Assembly: GCF_038150125.1 (NCBI RefSeq) | Contig: NZ_JBBVMF010000006.1 | Location: 259,088 to 323,087 of the forward strand | DNA: 64,000 nucleotides | Source of the DNA: SW132 sp038150125 | Lineage (GTDB): Bacteria; Bacteroidota; Rhodothermia; Balneolales; Balneolaceae | Direction: 5' to 3' | In this document: piece after piece, positions 44,234 through 53,651 of the stretch | Position numbering within the stretch: the first letter of the stretch is position 1 | Layout: each line of letters begins with the position of its first letter | Notes under the pieces: model-generated | Seen by the model: the letters and a program-made list of their open reading frames with translations, nothing else | Databases searched by the model: none | Told to the model about the DNA's origin: nothing | Position numbers and translations under genes: made by a program

Positions 44234-44640
44234 TGACGGCCAAAACAACTCTTATCTCCGGTTCAATTTTTATGGCTCTTGCCGTGGCTTTTGGCGCATT
44301 TGGCGCTCACATTGTTGAAGGAATGCTCACACCCGAGAGGTTTGAAGTTTATAAAACTGGTGTGGACTATCATTTTTATCACGCGCTTGGACTTCTGATT
44401 CTGGGCGCAATCTCAATAAACATTCCGGAAAATAATAACAAATGGCTGAGCTGGAGCGGATACTGCCTTACCGCCGGCATCCTGATCTTCTCCGGGAGCC
44501 TCTACTTGTTGACTCTCACCGATACGGGCTGGCTTGGTGCTATCACTCCAATCGGCGGTTTGGCGTTTATTTTTGGCTGGATTTTTCTTGCGATAGGGGT
44601 TCTCAAAAATTCAAAATTAACCGACACAGAGTCAGATTAA
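44233..44640 (+). CDS. DUF423-family membrane protein
   Basis: A 135-residue inner-membrane protein with four hydrophobic helices. It has the family's first-helix motif AVAFGAFGAHIVEGMLTPERFEVYKTGVDYHFYHALGLL and the later SGSLYLLTLTDTGWLGAITPIGGLAFIFGWIFLA. The function of DUF423 (YgdD-like) proteins is unknown. It overlaps the lipoprotein gene by one base. Confidence 0.92.
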   Translation: MTAKTTLISGSIFMALAVAFGAFGAHIVEGMLTPERFEVYKTGVDYHFYHALGLLILGAISINIPENNNKWLSWSGYCLTAGILIFSGSLYLLTLTDTGWLGAITPIGGLAFIFGWIFLAIGVLKNSKLTDTESD

Positions 44641-44655
44641 ATGTGTAGTAAAATA

Positions 44656-45507
44656 TCATGGGTTCCCCGTGAAATCATGATTCTCGAACACATCCGACAA
44701 AATAGCCTGCTCTATGAAGCTTCGCTCGGTAGTTTTTGCAGGGACACGAACGATAAGGTGAACTTCACCCGCTGCGGGAACTGATATACGAACACGTGGG
44801 TCAACTGAAGGAACATCAAGGCCGCGCCTGTCACTTAGCTTTTCCATAATGCTTCTTGCATCCTCGAGATAAGGCGCACAGTATTTATCTGCTGATTTTT
44901 GAATCGCCTCTTGAGCCGCTTTCCAGTTTTCTTCCCGTTTGAATGGCACCGTAAACACATGCAGTACGTATTCATGCGTGAAACTTTCATTGATAACGGG
45001 GTCCGACAGGAACAGAGCGTTTGGGATGACGGTCATGCGCCCGGTGCGCTGCTGGGTCATTTTACCAGGCCCTACCTCAAGGATTGTAGTGGCAAGAAGA
45101 TTCTGATCGATCACATCTCCCCGAAACTCTTTGACCTGAATACGATCCCCAATATCAAACGAGCTGGCACCTGATTTCAGAATTGACCCGGTGACACAGA
45201 GAATAAGCTCTTTTGTGGCAATTACCAGTGCCACCGCAATAGCCACTACCGATAGCGCAAGGGTTCGGAGTTCCTCGCCCCAGATCAACAGAATTCCGAG
45301 GAAGAACAGCAGGATTAGCCCGTTACGCGATTGCACAATCCACTTTCTTCGCAGCTCCTGAGAGGTCACAGAATTTAAAATATAGCGCCTGCTCAGCACA
45401 CGAAGTATGAAAACAAAGAGCAGTAGTAGAATAGTGTTTATGATCAGTCTAAACTCAGAGTATGACATCTGGGCATTTTCAATCAGCGATTGAAGTGTTT
45501 GAAGCAT
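44656..45507 (-). CDS. Mechanosensitive ion channel (MscS family)
   Basis: A protein of about 283 residues from the ATG at 45507. Three hydrophobic stretches (about residues 17-40, 60-80 and 84-105) precede the MscS beta domain: DIGDRIQVKEFRGDVIDQNLLATTILEVGPGKMTQQRTGRMTVIPNALFLSDPVIN, and a C-terminal alpha/beta cytoplasmic domain. MscS channels open when the membrane is stretched and let solutes escape during osmotic downshock. The longer frame to 45585 adds residues without membrane character. It faces the DUF423 gene tail to tail across 15 bp. Confidence 0.9.
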   Translation of the reverse strand: MLQTLQSLIENAQMSYSEFRLIINTILLLLFVFILRVLSRRYILNSVTSQELRRKWIVQSRNGLILLFFLGILLIWGEELRTLALSVVAIAVALVIATKELILCVTGSILKSGASSFDIGDRIQVKEFRGDVIDQNLLATTILEVGPGKMTQQRTGRMTVIPNALFLSDPVINESFTHEYVLHVFTVPFKREENWKAAQEAIQKSADKYCAPYLEDARSIMEKLSDRRGLDVPSVDPRVRISVPAAGEVHLIVRVPAKTTERSFIEQAILSDVFENHDFTGNP

Positions 45508-45805
45508 AGAAAAACATTCTAAATTTTTTGTATAGTTTGTAAGTGTTGGTCTGCAAGGCTGAAGGTTAATTCCGTGTCCCTGCATATTGTTTATTTACAC
45601 CCGGAAATAACAGGAACATTATCTTCTGAAAAATACTCAACTGTTTGCGCTTGTTGAAAATAAAAATGCGCTCAATTAAATTCTGCTCCGCCAGGCAGTC
45701 TTGTAGTTTGAGAGATGCTAAACGGAATCAATAAAAAGTTTGATAATACAACGCAGAGGGGAGAGTCGTTACCTATTCAATGATAAACCAGTAAACTTAC
45801 TTGTT

Positions 45806-46330
45806 ATGAACCGACTTAAGATATTTTTAATTATTGTGATGTGCATTAGCCCGGCAGTTTTGCTCGCTCAAAACGAAATCGAGCGTGAACGCATATCGCT
45901 CGAAGGCCTTCAGGAATTCGGTTTTACCGCAAATATTGAGGGAAGCCGAACTATAGCCGATAGCGAAACACTCACACCATCTACTATCCGCCAGGAAGCC
46001 ATTTCCCGGATTGTGGATGCAGATTTAAGATATGTGTCAGATGAAGAGGTGCGGTCGTCGGCTGACATCCCTTTTCTTCATATGCATATCAACGCGATGG
46101 AACTGGAGAACGGCCTGATTCCTTTTTCAATAAACCTGCGGCTTTATCAGCCGGTCAAACTTAGCCTGAACCGCGATCTGCAGACTTCGGCAAGTACATG
46201 GGAAGATGGAATGGTTGGCCTGGTGTCTTACAACCGAATTGAGGTGATACAGGAAGCTGCATTAGGTATGATAGAGATTTTTATTGATGATTATCGTGAG
46301 GCGAATGGGCGAAATAGTTCCATCAGATAG
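45806..46330 (+). CDS. Exported protein of unknown function
   Basis: A 174-residue protein from the ATG at 45806, with a signal peptide (MNRLKIFLIIVMCISPAVLLAQ). The mature part is predicted mixed alpha/beta: SLEGLQEFGFTANIEG, LRYVSDEEVRSSADIPFLHMHINAM, NLRLYQPVKLS and a final YREANGR tail. I do not recognise the family. The upstream in-frame start at 45740 would precede this signal peptide with basic residues and is not preferred. It is on the same strand as the next gene, with a 54-bp gap to that gene's preferred start. Confidence 0.75.
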   Translation: MNRLKIFLIIVMCISPAVLLAQNEIERERISLEGLQEFGFTANIEGSRTIADSETLTPSTIRQEAISRIVDADLRYVSDEEVRSSADIPFLHMHINAMELENGLIPFSINLRLYQPVKLSLNRDLQTSASTWEDGMVGLVSYNRIEVIQEAALGMIEIFIDDYREANGRNSSIR

Positions 46331-46384
46331 TATTTTATGATGCCTGTTCTTCTGCATATATTTTTAAAAACATATCATTCCATA

Positions 46385-46738
46385 GTGGATATTGAAACCT
46401 ACCGCGGCTACTGCCTCTCTTTTCCCGGCGCGACAGAAGATCTGCCGTTTGATGAGAATACGCTCTGTTTTAAGGTTGCGGGTAAGATTTTTACGATCTG
46501 TGATATTGATGAGTTTGAAAGCATCAACCTGAAGTGTGATCCTCAGAAGGCAATTGAGTTACGTGAGATGTATCCCGGTAAAGTAGTTCCCGGGTACCAC
46601 ATGAATAAAAAGCACTGGAACACCGTGAGTATGCAGGATGATATCCCGGACGACAAGATTAGGCTGTGGATCAAAGAGTCGTACGACCTGGTGGTGGCAA
46701 AGCTGCCGAAGAAGGAGTGTGAGAGGCTTAGTCATTAG
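46385..46738 (+). CDS. MmcQ/YjbR-family protein
   Basis: A 117-residue protein of the YjbR fold (double-stranded DNA-binding-like, function unknown). Visible motifs: DIETYRGYCLSFPGATEDLPFDENTLCFKVAGKIF, ESINLKCDPQKAIELREMYPGKVVPGYHMNKKHWNTV and IKESYDLVVAKLPKK. Family members normally start at MDIE or similar, which here corresponds to a GTG at 46385; the ATG at 46337 would add 16 hydrophobic residues and is less likely. Confidence 0.82.
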   Translation: MDIETYRGYCLSFPGATEDLPFDENTLCFKVAGKIFTICDIDEFESINLKCDPQKAIELREMYPGKVVPGYHMNKKHWNTVSMQDDIPDDKIRLWIKESYDLVVAKLPKKECERLSH

Positions 46739-46792
46739 TCATGAGATGTGAGACTTGAGATGTGAGAATGGGTGAAAGGTGAAAGGTCAAAC

Positions 46793-46992
46793 GTGAAAAG
46801 GCAAAAGTGAAAAGTGGGGTATTGAGCCCTTGAAATTTATCGTTTCCCAATATCTGCACCTGCTTATTAATCTTTAATTGCACCCAAATAGATGGCTGTT
46901 TTTCACTTTTGCCTTTTCACTTTTCACTCATAATTTTCACTCATAATTTTCACGACTCACGACTCACGACTCACGACTCACGACTCACGACT
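46793..46992. repeat. Simple-sequence tract with 21-bp inverted repeat and CACGACT tandem repeat
   Basis: From 46739 to 46997 there is no gene. A purine-rich tract contains many GTGAAAAG/GTGAGA-type words. The 21 bases at 46793-46813 (GTGAAAAGGCAAAAGTG...) are exactly reverse-complemented at 46900-46920, so they could form a long hairpin around an 86-bp loop. Six perfect copies of the 7-mer CACGACT follow at 46951-46992, ending just before the AraC-fragment stop codon. Similar GTGAAAAG words occur at the end of thiL. Confidence 0.8.
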
Positions 46993-46997
46993 CAGTG

Positions 46998-47417
46998 TCA
47001 AATCCCCGCCTTCTCCTCCAAAAACTCCGACGGCGTTTTGCCGAAGTGCTCCTTGAAAGTGTGGCTAAAATAGGAATGGTTCTTAAATCCAACCGCATAA
47101 GCGACCTCCGTAATGCTTCCGGTCATCCCGGCAGTCAAAAGCAGATGCGCCTTTTCCATCCGGAACGTTTTGATGTATTCGCCTGAAGTTAATCCGGTCT
47201 TCTTTTTGATTTTTCGAGCCATATAACTGCGTGATAAGTTCAGATCCAGTGCAAGACTTAATACATTGAATTCAGGTGTTGAATAATGTTTTTCCAGAGA
47301 ATCTGTAACCTCTTGCAGAAACGGGTCAGTATTGCAGTTTGGACGAGCATTATGTTTTGGTTTGACGGTGCCTATAACTGAAAGCTTAATAGGCAACAAA
47401 CGCTGGATATCAACCAA
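46998..47417 (-). pseudogene. AraC-family DNA-binding domain fragment
   Basis: The last 100 or so residues are a complete AraC/XylS helix-turn-helix domain (NVLSLALDLNLSRSYMARKIKKKTGLTSGEYIKTFRMEKAHLLLTAG ... ITEVAYAVGFKNHSYFSHTFKEHFGKTPSEFL). Such domains normally sit at the end of a longer sensor or ligand-binding protein, which is missing here. The only start for this frame is a TTG at 47417, and the frame runs on upstream into sequence that overlaps the decayed surface-protein gene on the other strand. I read it as a 5'-truncated remnant; a short stand-alone regulator cannot be ruled out. Confidence 0.6.
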
Positions 47418-47474
47418 AAGATTAAAGATGACGTTGCGTTTTTGGAACCGATCAAAAACTATTCCATCGCTTGA

Positions 47475-50400
47475 GGTGGTTCAGGAAGAACTTATTCTGA
47501 AACCAGTACGGTCAGCAGCACCCGGACAATTGAATTTAATATGGAAATTAACACAGAGGTTGCTGCTGAACTGGGAGCGGTAATCGGCGGGTCGGGCATC
47601 TCTGGAGGCACCACGCTGCGTGTGCAGACAAACATGGGTAAATCGGAAACAGTACAGCGAACACAGTCCAATACGGTCGGTTTCCATTTACAAGATAATG
47701 ATGCTGGAGACTCGTTCACCGTGGACGTGAAACCGGACCCTGTGTTTGGAACCTTTGTGTTTGGATTGCAGGCTGCAACCACCAGCTGTCCGTGGGAGCC
47801 GGGTACATTGCCTCGGGATGGCACCCAGCTTACAGTCGATTCGCCAACCCAGGTAGATGTGCCTGCAGATGGTGCTGCCATATTTCGCCTGACGCTCGGT
47901 AATACGGGGCAAAATGATGAGGAACGCGAGTATCGCCTTGATGCTATTACAGGATCCAACCCTGATGGTGCAGTAGTTCGGCTAAACGGATCATCAATTG
48001 CCGATAATCCGCCAATCAAGATCCCATCGGGAAGTTCACGAGATGTAACGCTGACGATTGAAAGAGGGCCTCTTGCTTTTGATTATGAGAATTTGGGATC
48101 CTTATGCGTTCGACCTGTGATGCGGCAATTGCAGATACGGTATCTCTGACGGTGCGGTTCGAAAGTTCATGCAGCCCGATGGAGCTCGATTTCCCTGAAG
48201 ATAACTGGATTGTTAACGCAAATAGCGGGGACGAGCTGGAAATTTCTGTGAGCGGGTATGATCGATCCGCCTTCAATAATATTCTGCTTCAGTCTTCCCC
48301 ATCAGGCCAAAACAGCTGGTCGACGTCGCGACTCATCACATCGGACGAGATGCCCAATAACAGAGCGACTGTTCAGTGGGACGTCAGCAATCTTGATGAC
48401 GGAGAGTACGACTTCAGAGTAGCAGTACAGTGTGATGAAGGAATTACCTATACGTCTCATGTATCGGGGTCCATTCGTCGAAGCGGCCTGCTGGTTGAAG
48501 GAATTCCGTCACCCTCAGATGATATTCTGAATATTGGTGATGTTATAAATGTGACCTTTAACCGAAATATTGAACCCTCATCGGTAGTAGCGGAAAATGT
48601 AAGGTTAGTGGATCTGTCTACCGGCGAGAAGATACCATTATCGTACGTAGTGAGTGATCGCAGAGTAACAATCACACCGGAAGGTGATCTGAGCGAACTG
48701 CAAAACAGGTTACTTCAGGCATCTTTACGGGGTGTCGTAGATATGTCAGGTAATCCGCAAGTGGACGCAGCTACCTGGACATTCCGGGTCCGGCAAAACC
48801 CGATCGCCTGGAATAGCGGTGTGCTGAGGCAAAATATTCTTCTGGGTGATGGAGACGGAACCATTTTAACTGCAGAGCTGACAAACCAGGCGGCTGAAGA
48901 AGAGACATTTACAATTGTCAGAACTCCTGAGTGGCTGGATGCCATCACAACCTCTGGAACATTGCAGCCAGAGGAAAGCCGGTTGATTGCGTTTACGCCA
49001 GACCCGTTGCTTGGAGCCGGAATGTACCGTGATACGGTAGTCGCTGAAACATCTCTCGGGAATGAAAACCTGATTGTAGAATATGGTATCCAGTGTGAGC
49101 CGCCCGCGTGGGACCTGGATACAGCGTCATTTTCAAACAGCATGAACCTTGTCGCAGATTTCTACATAGAAGATGTACCGTTCAGTAAAGAGAACGACAT
49201 CGTTGCGGCTTACGTGGGTGATGAACTGCGGGGCGTGAGCCGGGTGGTTCCGTCCATCCCCGCTGATACCTCGGCAAAGGGATATCTTTATACCGGGTTT
49301 TTAACCATCTTTAGCAACCAGTCGTCCGGTGAAGATGTTTCATTCAGGATTTGGGATTCCGCTGCTTGCCAGGTGATGGATATCGCCAACACGCTCGAGT
49401 TCCAGTCGGATGCGGTGATTGGTTCAGCAGACTCGCCCGAACAGTTTACGGTGTCTGGCGCAGTGCTTCAGTCAATACCGATGCAAAGCGGAAATAACTG
49501 GATTTCACTGGGTGTTGAGGCGACAAACATGTCGGTCAACATTGTGCTCTCCAGGGTTTGTCCGAGGGATGGAGATGTCATCATCAGTCAGGGAGGTTTT
49601 AACCAGTATGTGCTTGGCGCAGGCTGGGTAGGCCGAATCGATTCGCTCGACCCCGGCATCATGTATAAAATGATCCTCGAGAATGAATCTTCACTCGATC
49701 TGATCGGTGAGCCGGTTGATGGAGATGACCGCCCAATTTCGGTTAATGAAGGCTGGAACTGGATTGGATATCTACCCGACCAGTCCCTGCCGGTGAGCGA
49801 CGCGCTCCCCTCACTAAGCCCGGCCGGAGGTGACATCATCCGCAGCCAAACAGCATTCTCACAGTATAGCAGCAACAGCGGTAGTTGGGAAGGGGATCTC
49901 TCAACGATGAGTCCGGGTGCCGGCTATAAACTTCGTCGTTCTGAAAGCGGTACGCTTACGTACCCCAGCGCCATGGATGAGAATAACATAGAAATGTTGA
50001 ACATGTCGATCGCGGAAGAACCCGGATGGGAGGTGAATGCAGCCGATTATGAGCAGGTCATGGCCGTTACCGGTCGATTGACACTAAGCGGCGATGTTAT
50101 TACCGGAGATTCTGCCTGGCTATCAGCCTGGATTGATGGTGAGCTCAGAGGTGTGACGCGTGCAGTGAAAGTGCTGGATCAGTGGCTCTACTTCATGAAT
50201 ATCAATGGCGACTCAGACGAAGGTGAACCAATCATAGAGTTCAAGGACTGGCACCCCGAATTGGGTCTATACGAAGATCTGTCCGGATCGGTGACATTCA
50301 ATGCCGAAAGCGTTATAGGCTCACCCCGTGAGCCGATTGAACTGCTTGGAGAGGTCGCAACTTCATCTGAAGAAACTTTCAGCAACCTGCCGGTCTCCTT

Positions 50401-50656
50401 TGAACTGAATCTAAACTATCCGAATCCGTTCAACCCGACTACTCAAATAGACTTCGCCCTGCCGGAAGCTTCGGATGTTCGCCTTGAGATCTTCAACGTG
50501 ATTGGTCAGCGAGTATCGGTTCTGGTTAACGAGCAGCGAACAGCGGGCTATCATAATGTCAGGTTTGATGCGTCTGGCTTGGCAAGCGGCGTCTACTTCT
50601 ACCGAATACATGCGGGCTCTTTTGTGAAAACTCAGAAAATGATGCTTTTGAAGTAG
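47475..50656 (+). pseudogene. Decayed T9SS surface protein (5' truncated, frameshifted)
   Basis: A coding frame without a proper start begins after an in-frame TGA (47472-47474); coding-like sequence can be read back to a TAG at 47391. It runs to about 48097, where loss of one base in TTGGGATCC (48093-48101) moves the reading to the frame that then stays open to 50656 (850 residues). The first part is a large beta-rich region; the second has a Big_5-type Ig domain (NIGDVINVTFNRNIEPSSVV), two GWNWIG/NNWISLG-type modules and a C-terminal sorting domain (LNYPNPFNPTTQIDFALP ... MMLLK). The N-terminus and signal peptide are missing. If the frameshift is an assembly error, the missing start still makes it a remnant. 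Confidence 0.8.
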
Positions 50657-50725
50657 GTAATGTGGAATCATATTGCCTGTTGAGCAGTTTTCTTACTTAA
50701 CAGAACAAGTAATTAAATCACGAGG

Positions 50726-51739
50726 ATGAACATGAAAGCAGCCCAGGTAAAAGAAGCTGGTAAAGATTTCGAATTGGTAGATATTCCTAAACCGGAACCG
50801 GCAGCTAACGAAGTGCTGATTAAGGTGGAGGCGTGTGGAATTTGTCACAGCGATGCGATGGTGAAAGATGGTCTGTTCCCGGGCATTGAATATCCAAGAG
50901 TACCCGGCCATGAAGTTGTGGGCATTGTAGAAAAAGCCGGTGAAAATGCATCGCAATGGGAAGTTGGAATGCGCGTGGGCGTTGGCTGGCACGGTGGCCA
51001 CTGCTTTACGTGTGAGGCCTGCCGGCGCGGCGATTTCATCAACTGTGAAAATGGCAAGATTGCGGGAATTAGCTACGATGGTGGCTATGCCGAGTATATG
51101 ACGGCGCCGCAGGAAGCGATTGCAAATATTCCGGATGAGCTCTCATCAGAAGAAGCGGCACCGCTGCTATGTGCGGGTATCACCACGTTTAACTCATTGA
51201 GAAATACAGATGCCAAGCCGGGCGATTTAGTTGCTGTGCAGGGCATCGGCGGGCTGGGTCACCTGGCCGTGCAGTATGCAGCGAAGATGGGATTCAAAAC
51301 AGTCGCTATCTCCACAAGCGATGACAAGGAGAAGCTGGCGAAAGATTTGGGCGCCCATCACTTCATTAACGCGAAGAAGCAGAATGCGGCTGAAGAGCTT
51401 CAGAAAATGGGCGGTGCACGGGTGATTGTCGCAACCGCACCGAATACAAATATCATTGGTGATATCGCCCACGGACTCGGACTGGAAGGGAATCTCCTTG
51501 TTCTTGCGGCCACAGGTGAAACATTTGAAGTGTCGCCGTTTACGCTGATCATGGGTCGCAAAAAAGTATCCGGCTGGCCAAGTGGTACTGCGAAGGATTC
51601 CGAAGACACGCTCGACTTCAGCGCCATGACCGGCACCACGCCGATGATCGAAACCTATCCGCTTGAAAAAGTAAACGAGGCGTACGATCAAATGATCAAT
51701 AACAAAGCACGATTCCGCGTGGTGCTTAAGTTTAAATAA
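50726..51739 (+). CDS. Zinc-dependent alcohol dehydrogenase (AdhP-like)
   Basis: A 337-residue medium-chain dehydrogenase. Catalytic zinc ligands lie in CGICHSDAMVKDG and PGHEVVGIVE, the structural zinc loop in CFTCEACRRGDFINCEN, and the NAD site in GIGGLGHLAVQYA. It oxidises alcohols with NAD(P). Start is the ATG at 50726 or the ATG two codons on (50732). A terminator follows. It resembles the gene at 35020 in fold, but the two differ in their zinc-loop and NAD-site motifs, so they are paralogs at best. Confidence 0.95.
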   Translation: MNMKAAQVKEAGKDFELVDIPKPEPAANEVLIKVEACGICHSDAMVKDGLFPGIEYPRVPGHEVVGIVEKAGENASQWEVGMRVGVGWHGGHCFTCEACRRGDFINCENGKIAGISYDGGYAEYMTAPQEAIANIPDELSSEEAAPLLCAGITTFNSLRNTDAKPGDLVAVQGIGGLGHLAVQYAAKMGFKTVAISTSDDKEKLAKDLGAHHFINAKKQNAAEELQKMGGARVIVATAPNTNIIGDIAHGLGLEGNLLVLAATGETFEVSPFTLIMGRKKVSGWPSGTAKDSEDTLDFSAMTGTTPMIETYPLEKVNEAYDQMINNKARFRVVLKFK

Positions 51740-51769
51740 TTGTCGTTATAAATTGAAAGTAATCAATAT

Positions 51770-51799
51770 AGAAAGGCTGTTCTCTCAGCCTTTCTTATT
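51770..51799 (+). terminator. Rho-independent terminator after the alcohol dehydrogenase
   Basis: GAAAGGCTG (51771-51779) pairs with CAGCCTTTC (51786-51794) around a 6-base loop, followed by TTATTTT. It lies 31 bp after the stop codon. The rest of the space up to 51985 shows nothing I can name. Confidence 0.85.
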
Positions 51800-51985
51800 T
51801 TCCATGAGTTGAAGAGCATGTTATGCTTTTTATTTTACAACTATAAAATGATGGAGTGAAAAGTGCCGCATTTCATGAAACACATACAATATCACTGGCC
51901 TTGCGGTGTTAAATCCTCAATCACAGAGGCTTCATAAATTATCACTATATTAGTCTTCTGAATAAACTAAAGACCACAAATTATT

Positions 51986-52525
51986 ATGAGTAATAAAAAA
52001 TTCTATTGGATTGCCGGATTTCTAATTGGGGCAAGCGTCGCGTTTTGGTTTTATATGTTCCAGTCTCAGGAGACTCCTCAAGTAACGGCAGAAGCGGAAA
52101 CCCCAACTTTTTATGAGCCGGTTGTGGCTGAAGATTCAGGTAAGCGTTTTGAGGGCGATGTCAGCCTGACGATGTACCGCAATGAAGGGTGTGAGTGCTG
52201 CACTAAATGGGCCGATTACCTTGAAGATGAAGGCTGGGATGTGACTGTAGAAACCGTCAGTGATATGTATTCCATCAAAGAAGAAAGTGGTGTACCACGT
52301 GAGCTTAGCTCATGTCATACCGCACTGGTTGATGGGTATGTGATTGAAGGCCACGTGCCAATCGAAGATATTCGCCGCCTGCTTGCCGAGCGGCCTGATG
52401 CTATTGGAATTTCAGCGCCGGGTATGCCGCCAAACTCTCCGGGCATGGATCTTGATGTTGAAAATGAGTGGCAAACCGTACTGTTTGATGGAGAAAACAT
52501 GACGGTGTACAACACGCATAATTAA
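51986..52525 (+). CDS. DUF411 metal-binding protein
   Basis: A 179-residue protein with an N-terminal membrane anchor or signal (residues 5-25). The DUF411 domain has the cysteine motif GCECCTKWADYLE, SSCHTALVDGYVIEGHVP and the C-terminal APGMPPNSPGMD. The cysteines are thought to bind copper or other soft metals, and such genes often occur near metal-handling loci; none is adjacent here. A terminator follows. Confidence 0.9.
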   Translation: MSNKKFYWIAGFLIGASVAFWFYMFQSQETPQVTAEAETPTFYEPVVAEDSGKRFEGDVSLTMYRNEGCECCTKWADYLEDEGWDVTVETVSDMYSIKEESGVPRELSSCHTALVDGYVIEGHVPIEDIRRLLAERPDAIGISAPGMPPNSPGMDLDVENEWQTVLFDGENMTVYNTHN

Positions 52526-52565
52526 CTTTCGCGTTGTAACCGGCCGGTTTAACGATATGATGAAT

Positions 52566-52602
52566 AGCCTCGTTTATAGAATAAGCGGGGCTTTCTTGTT
52601 TT
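52566..52602 (+). terminator. Terminator-like hairpin after the DUF411 gene
   Basis: AGCCTCGTTTAT (52566-52577) pairs with ATAAGCGGGGCT (52581-52592), with two G-T pairs, then TTCTTGTTTT. Confidence 0.75.
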
Positions 52603-52675
52603 AGACCGGTATTGTGATGTTGGAACCGATCAAACAAATGAGAGCAGCACTTCTGAAAATAACCCGGATTTCTGA

Positions 52676-53503
52676 ATGAGTCTCCCGTCGAAAATTTTCG
52701 ATCTCTACATCAAAGCCAGTCTGCACGTGGCTCTGGCCGTAACGGCTTTTGCGTATGTGACCGTCCAGGAGCTGGGGCTGACTCACGATGTGTGGCTTTA
52801 CGGTTTTATTTTCAGTTCAACCATTCTCTCCTATAACCTCACAAAATATATATCCGTAGCGGCATCCGATTCTATTCTTACCTCTCCGCTTCTGAAATGG
52901 ATTGGCGGCATTACGGCATTAAGTTTTTTAACGACATGTGTTCTTTTGTTTTATCTGCCGGCTGATGTGATCATTGCTGCACTTATTTTTGGCAGCGTGA
53001 CCGTTGCCTATGCCTTGCCGATATCCGAGGAAAAAAAGAATCTCAGAAATATTTATGGGATTAAAATAATAGTGATTGCGTTCGTATGGGCGGGCGTGAC
53101 GGTTGGCCTGCCTGTGCTGAATGCAGGTCTTGAATCTGTAGAAATGACGAACCCGCTATATGAGGGTATTCAGAGATTACTATTTGTATCAGTTCTGATA
53201 TTGCCATTCGATATCCGTGATTACAGAAGTGATGACCCAACACTGGGCACACTGCCACAGCTCCTTGGTGTTAATAAAACAAGAATTCTGGGACTGATAT
53301 TATTGAGTGTGTGCCTGGTTATTGAGTGGGTTCAAAATCCTGAAGTATCCGGCTCGTTCCTTATCTTTTTCTTCATGACCATACTCACTGCTGTGATGGT
53401 TCGGCGGTCAATGGTGAAGCAGTCCGCTTACTTCGCCTCTTTTTGGGTTGAGGGAATTCCGATTGGCTGGGCGCTTTTGCTATATCTTATAGAGTTAATT
53501 TGA
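52676..53503 (+). CDS. UbiA-like integral membrane protein
   Basis: A 275-residue protein with eight or so membrane helices. It resembles UbiA-type prenyltransferases in layout: an early polar loop (LSYNLTKYISVAAS) where the first Asp-rich motif would be, and a later LPFDIRDYRSDDPTLGTLPQLLG, close to the second DxxD motif. The first motif lacks the usual aspartates, so activity is uncertain. Substrate unknown; it is probably an inner-membrane protein. It is a lone gene between the DUF411 protein and pckA. Confidence 0.75.
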   Translation: MSLPSKIFDLYIKASLHVALAVTAFAYVTVQELGLTHDVWLYGFIFSSTILSYNLTKYISVAASDSILTSPLLKWIGGITALSFLTTCVLLFYLPADVIIAALIFGSVTVAYALPISEEKKNLRNIYGIKIIVIAFVWAGVTVGLPVLNAGLESVEMTNPLYEGIQRLLFVSVLILPFDIRDYRSDDPTLGTLPQLLGVNKTRILGLILLSVCLVIEWVQNPEVSGSFLIFFFMTILTAVMVRRSMVKQSAYFASFWVEGIPIGWALLLYLIELI

Positions 53504-53651
53504 AATTATTTGTCTGTGGTAGCGGTTTTCTGTAACGTATTAATTATCAAAGAGAAAAGCCGTTTATTTATGACCATTTTTAATCAAATCTTCACGTTTA
53601 ATCGGTATTTATAAACGGGTTAAATAACCTAAAACCAAAAGCCAGAGCGAC

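Noticed and set aside
47332..47583. 83-residue plus-strand protein between the AraC fragment and the surface-protein remnant
   Set aside because: It overlaps both remnants in another frame and lacks coding character.
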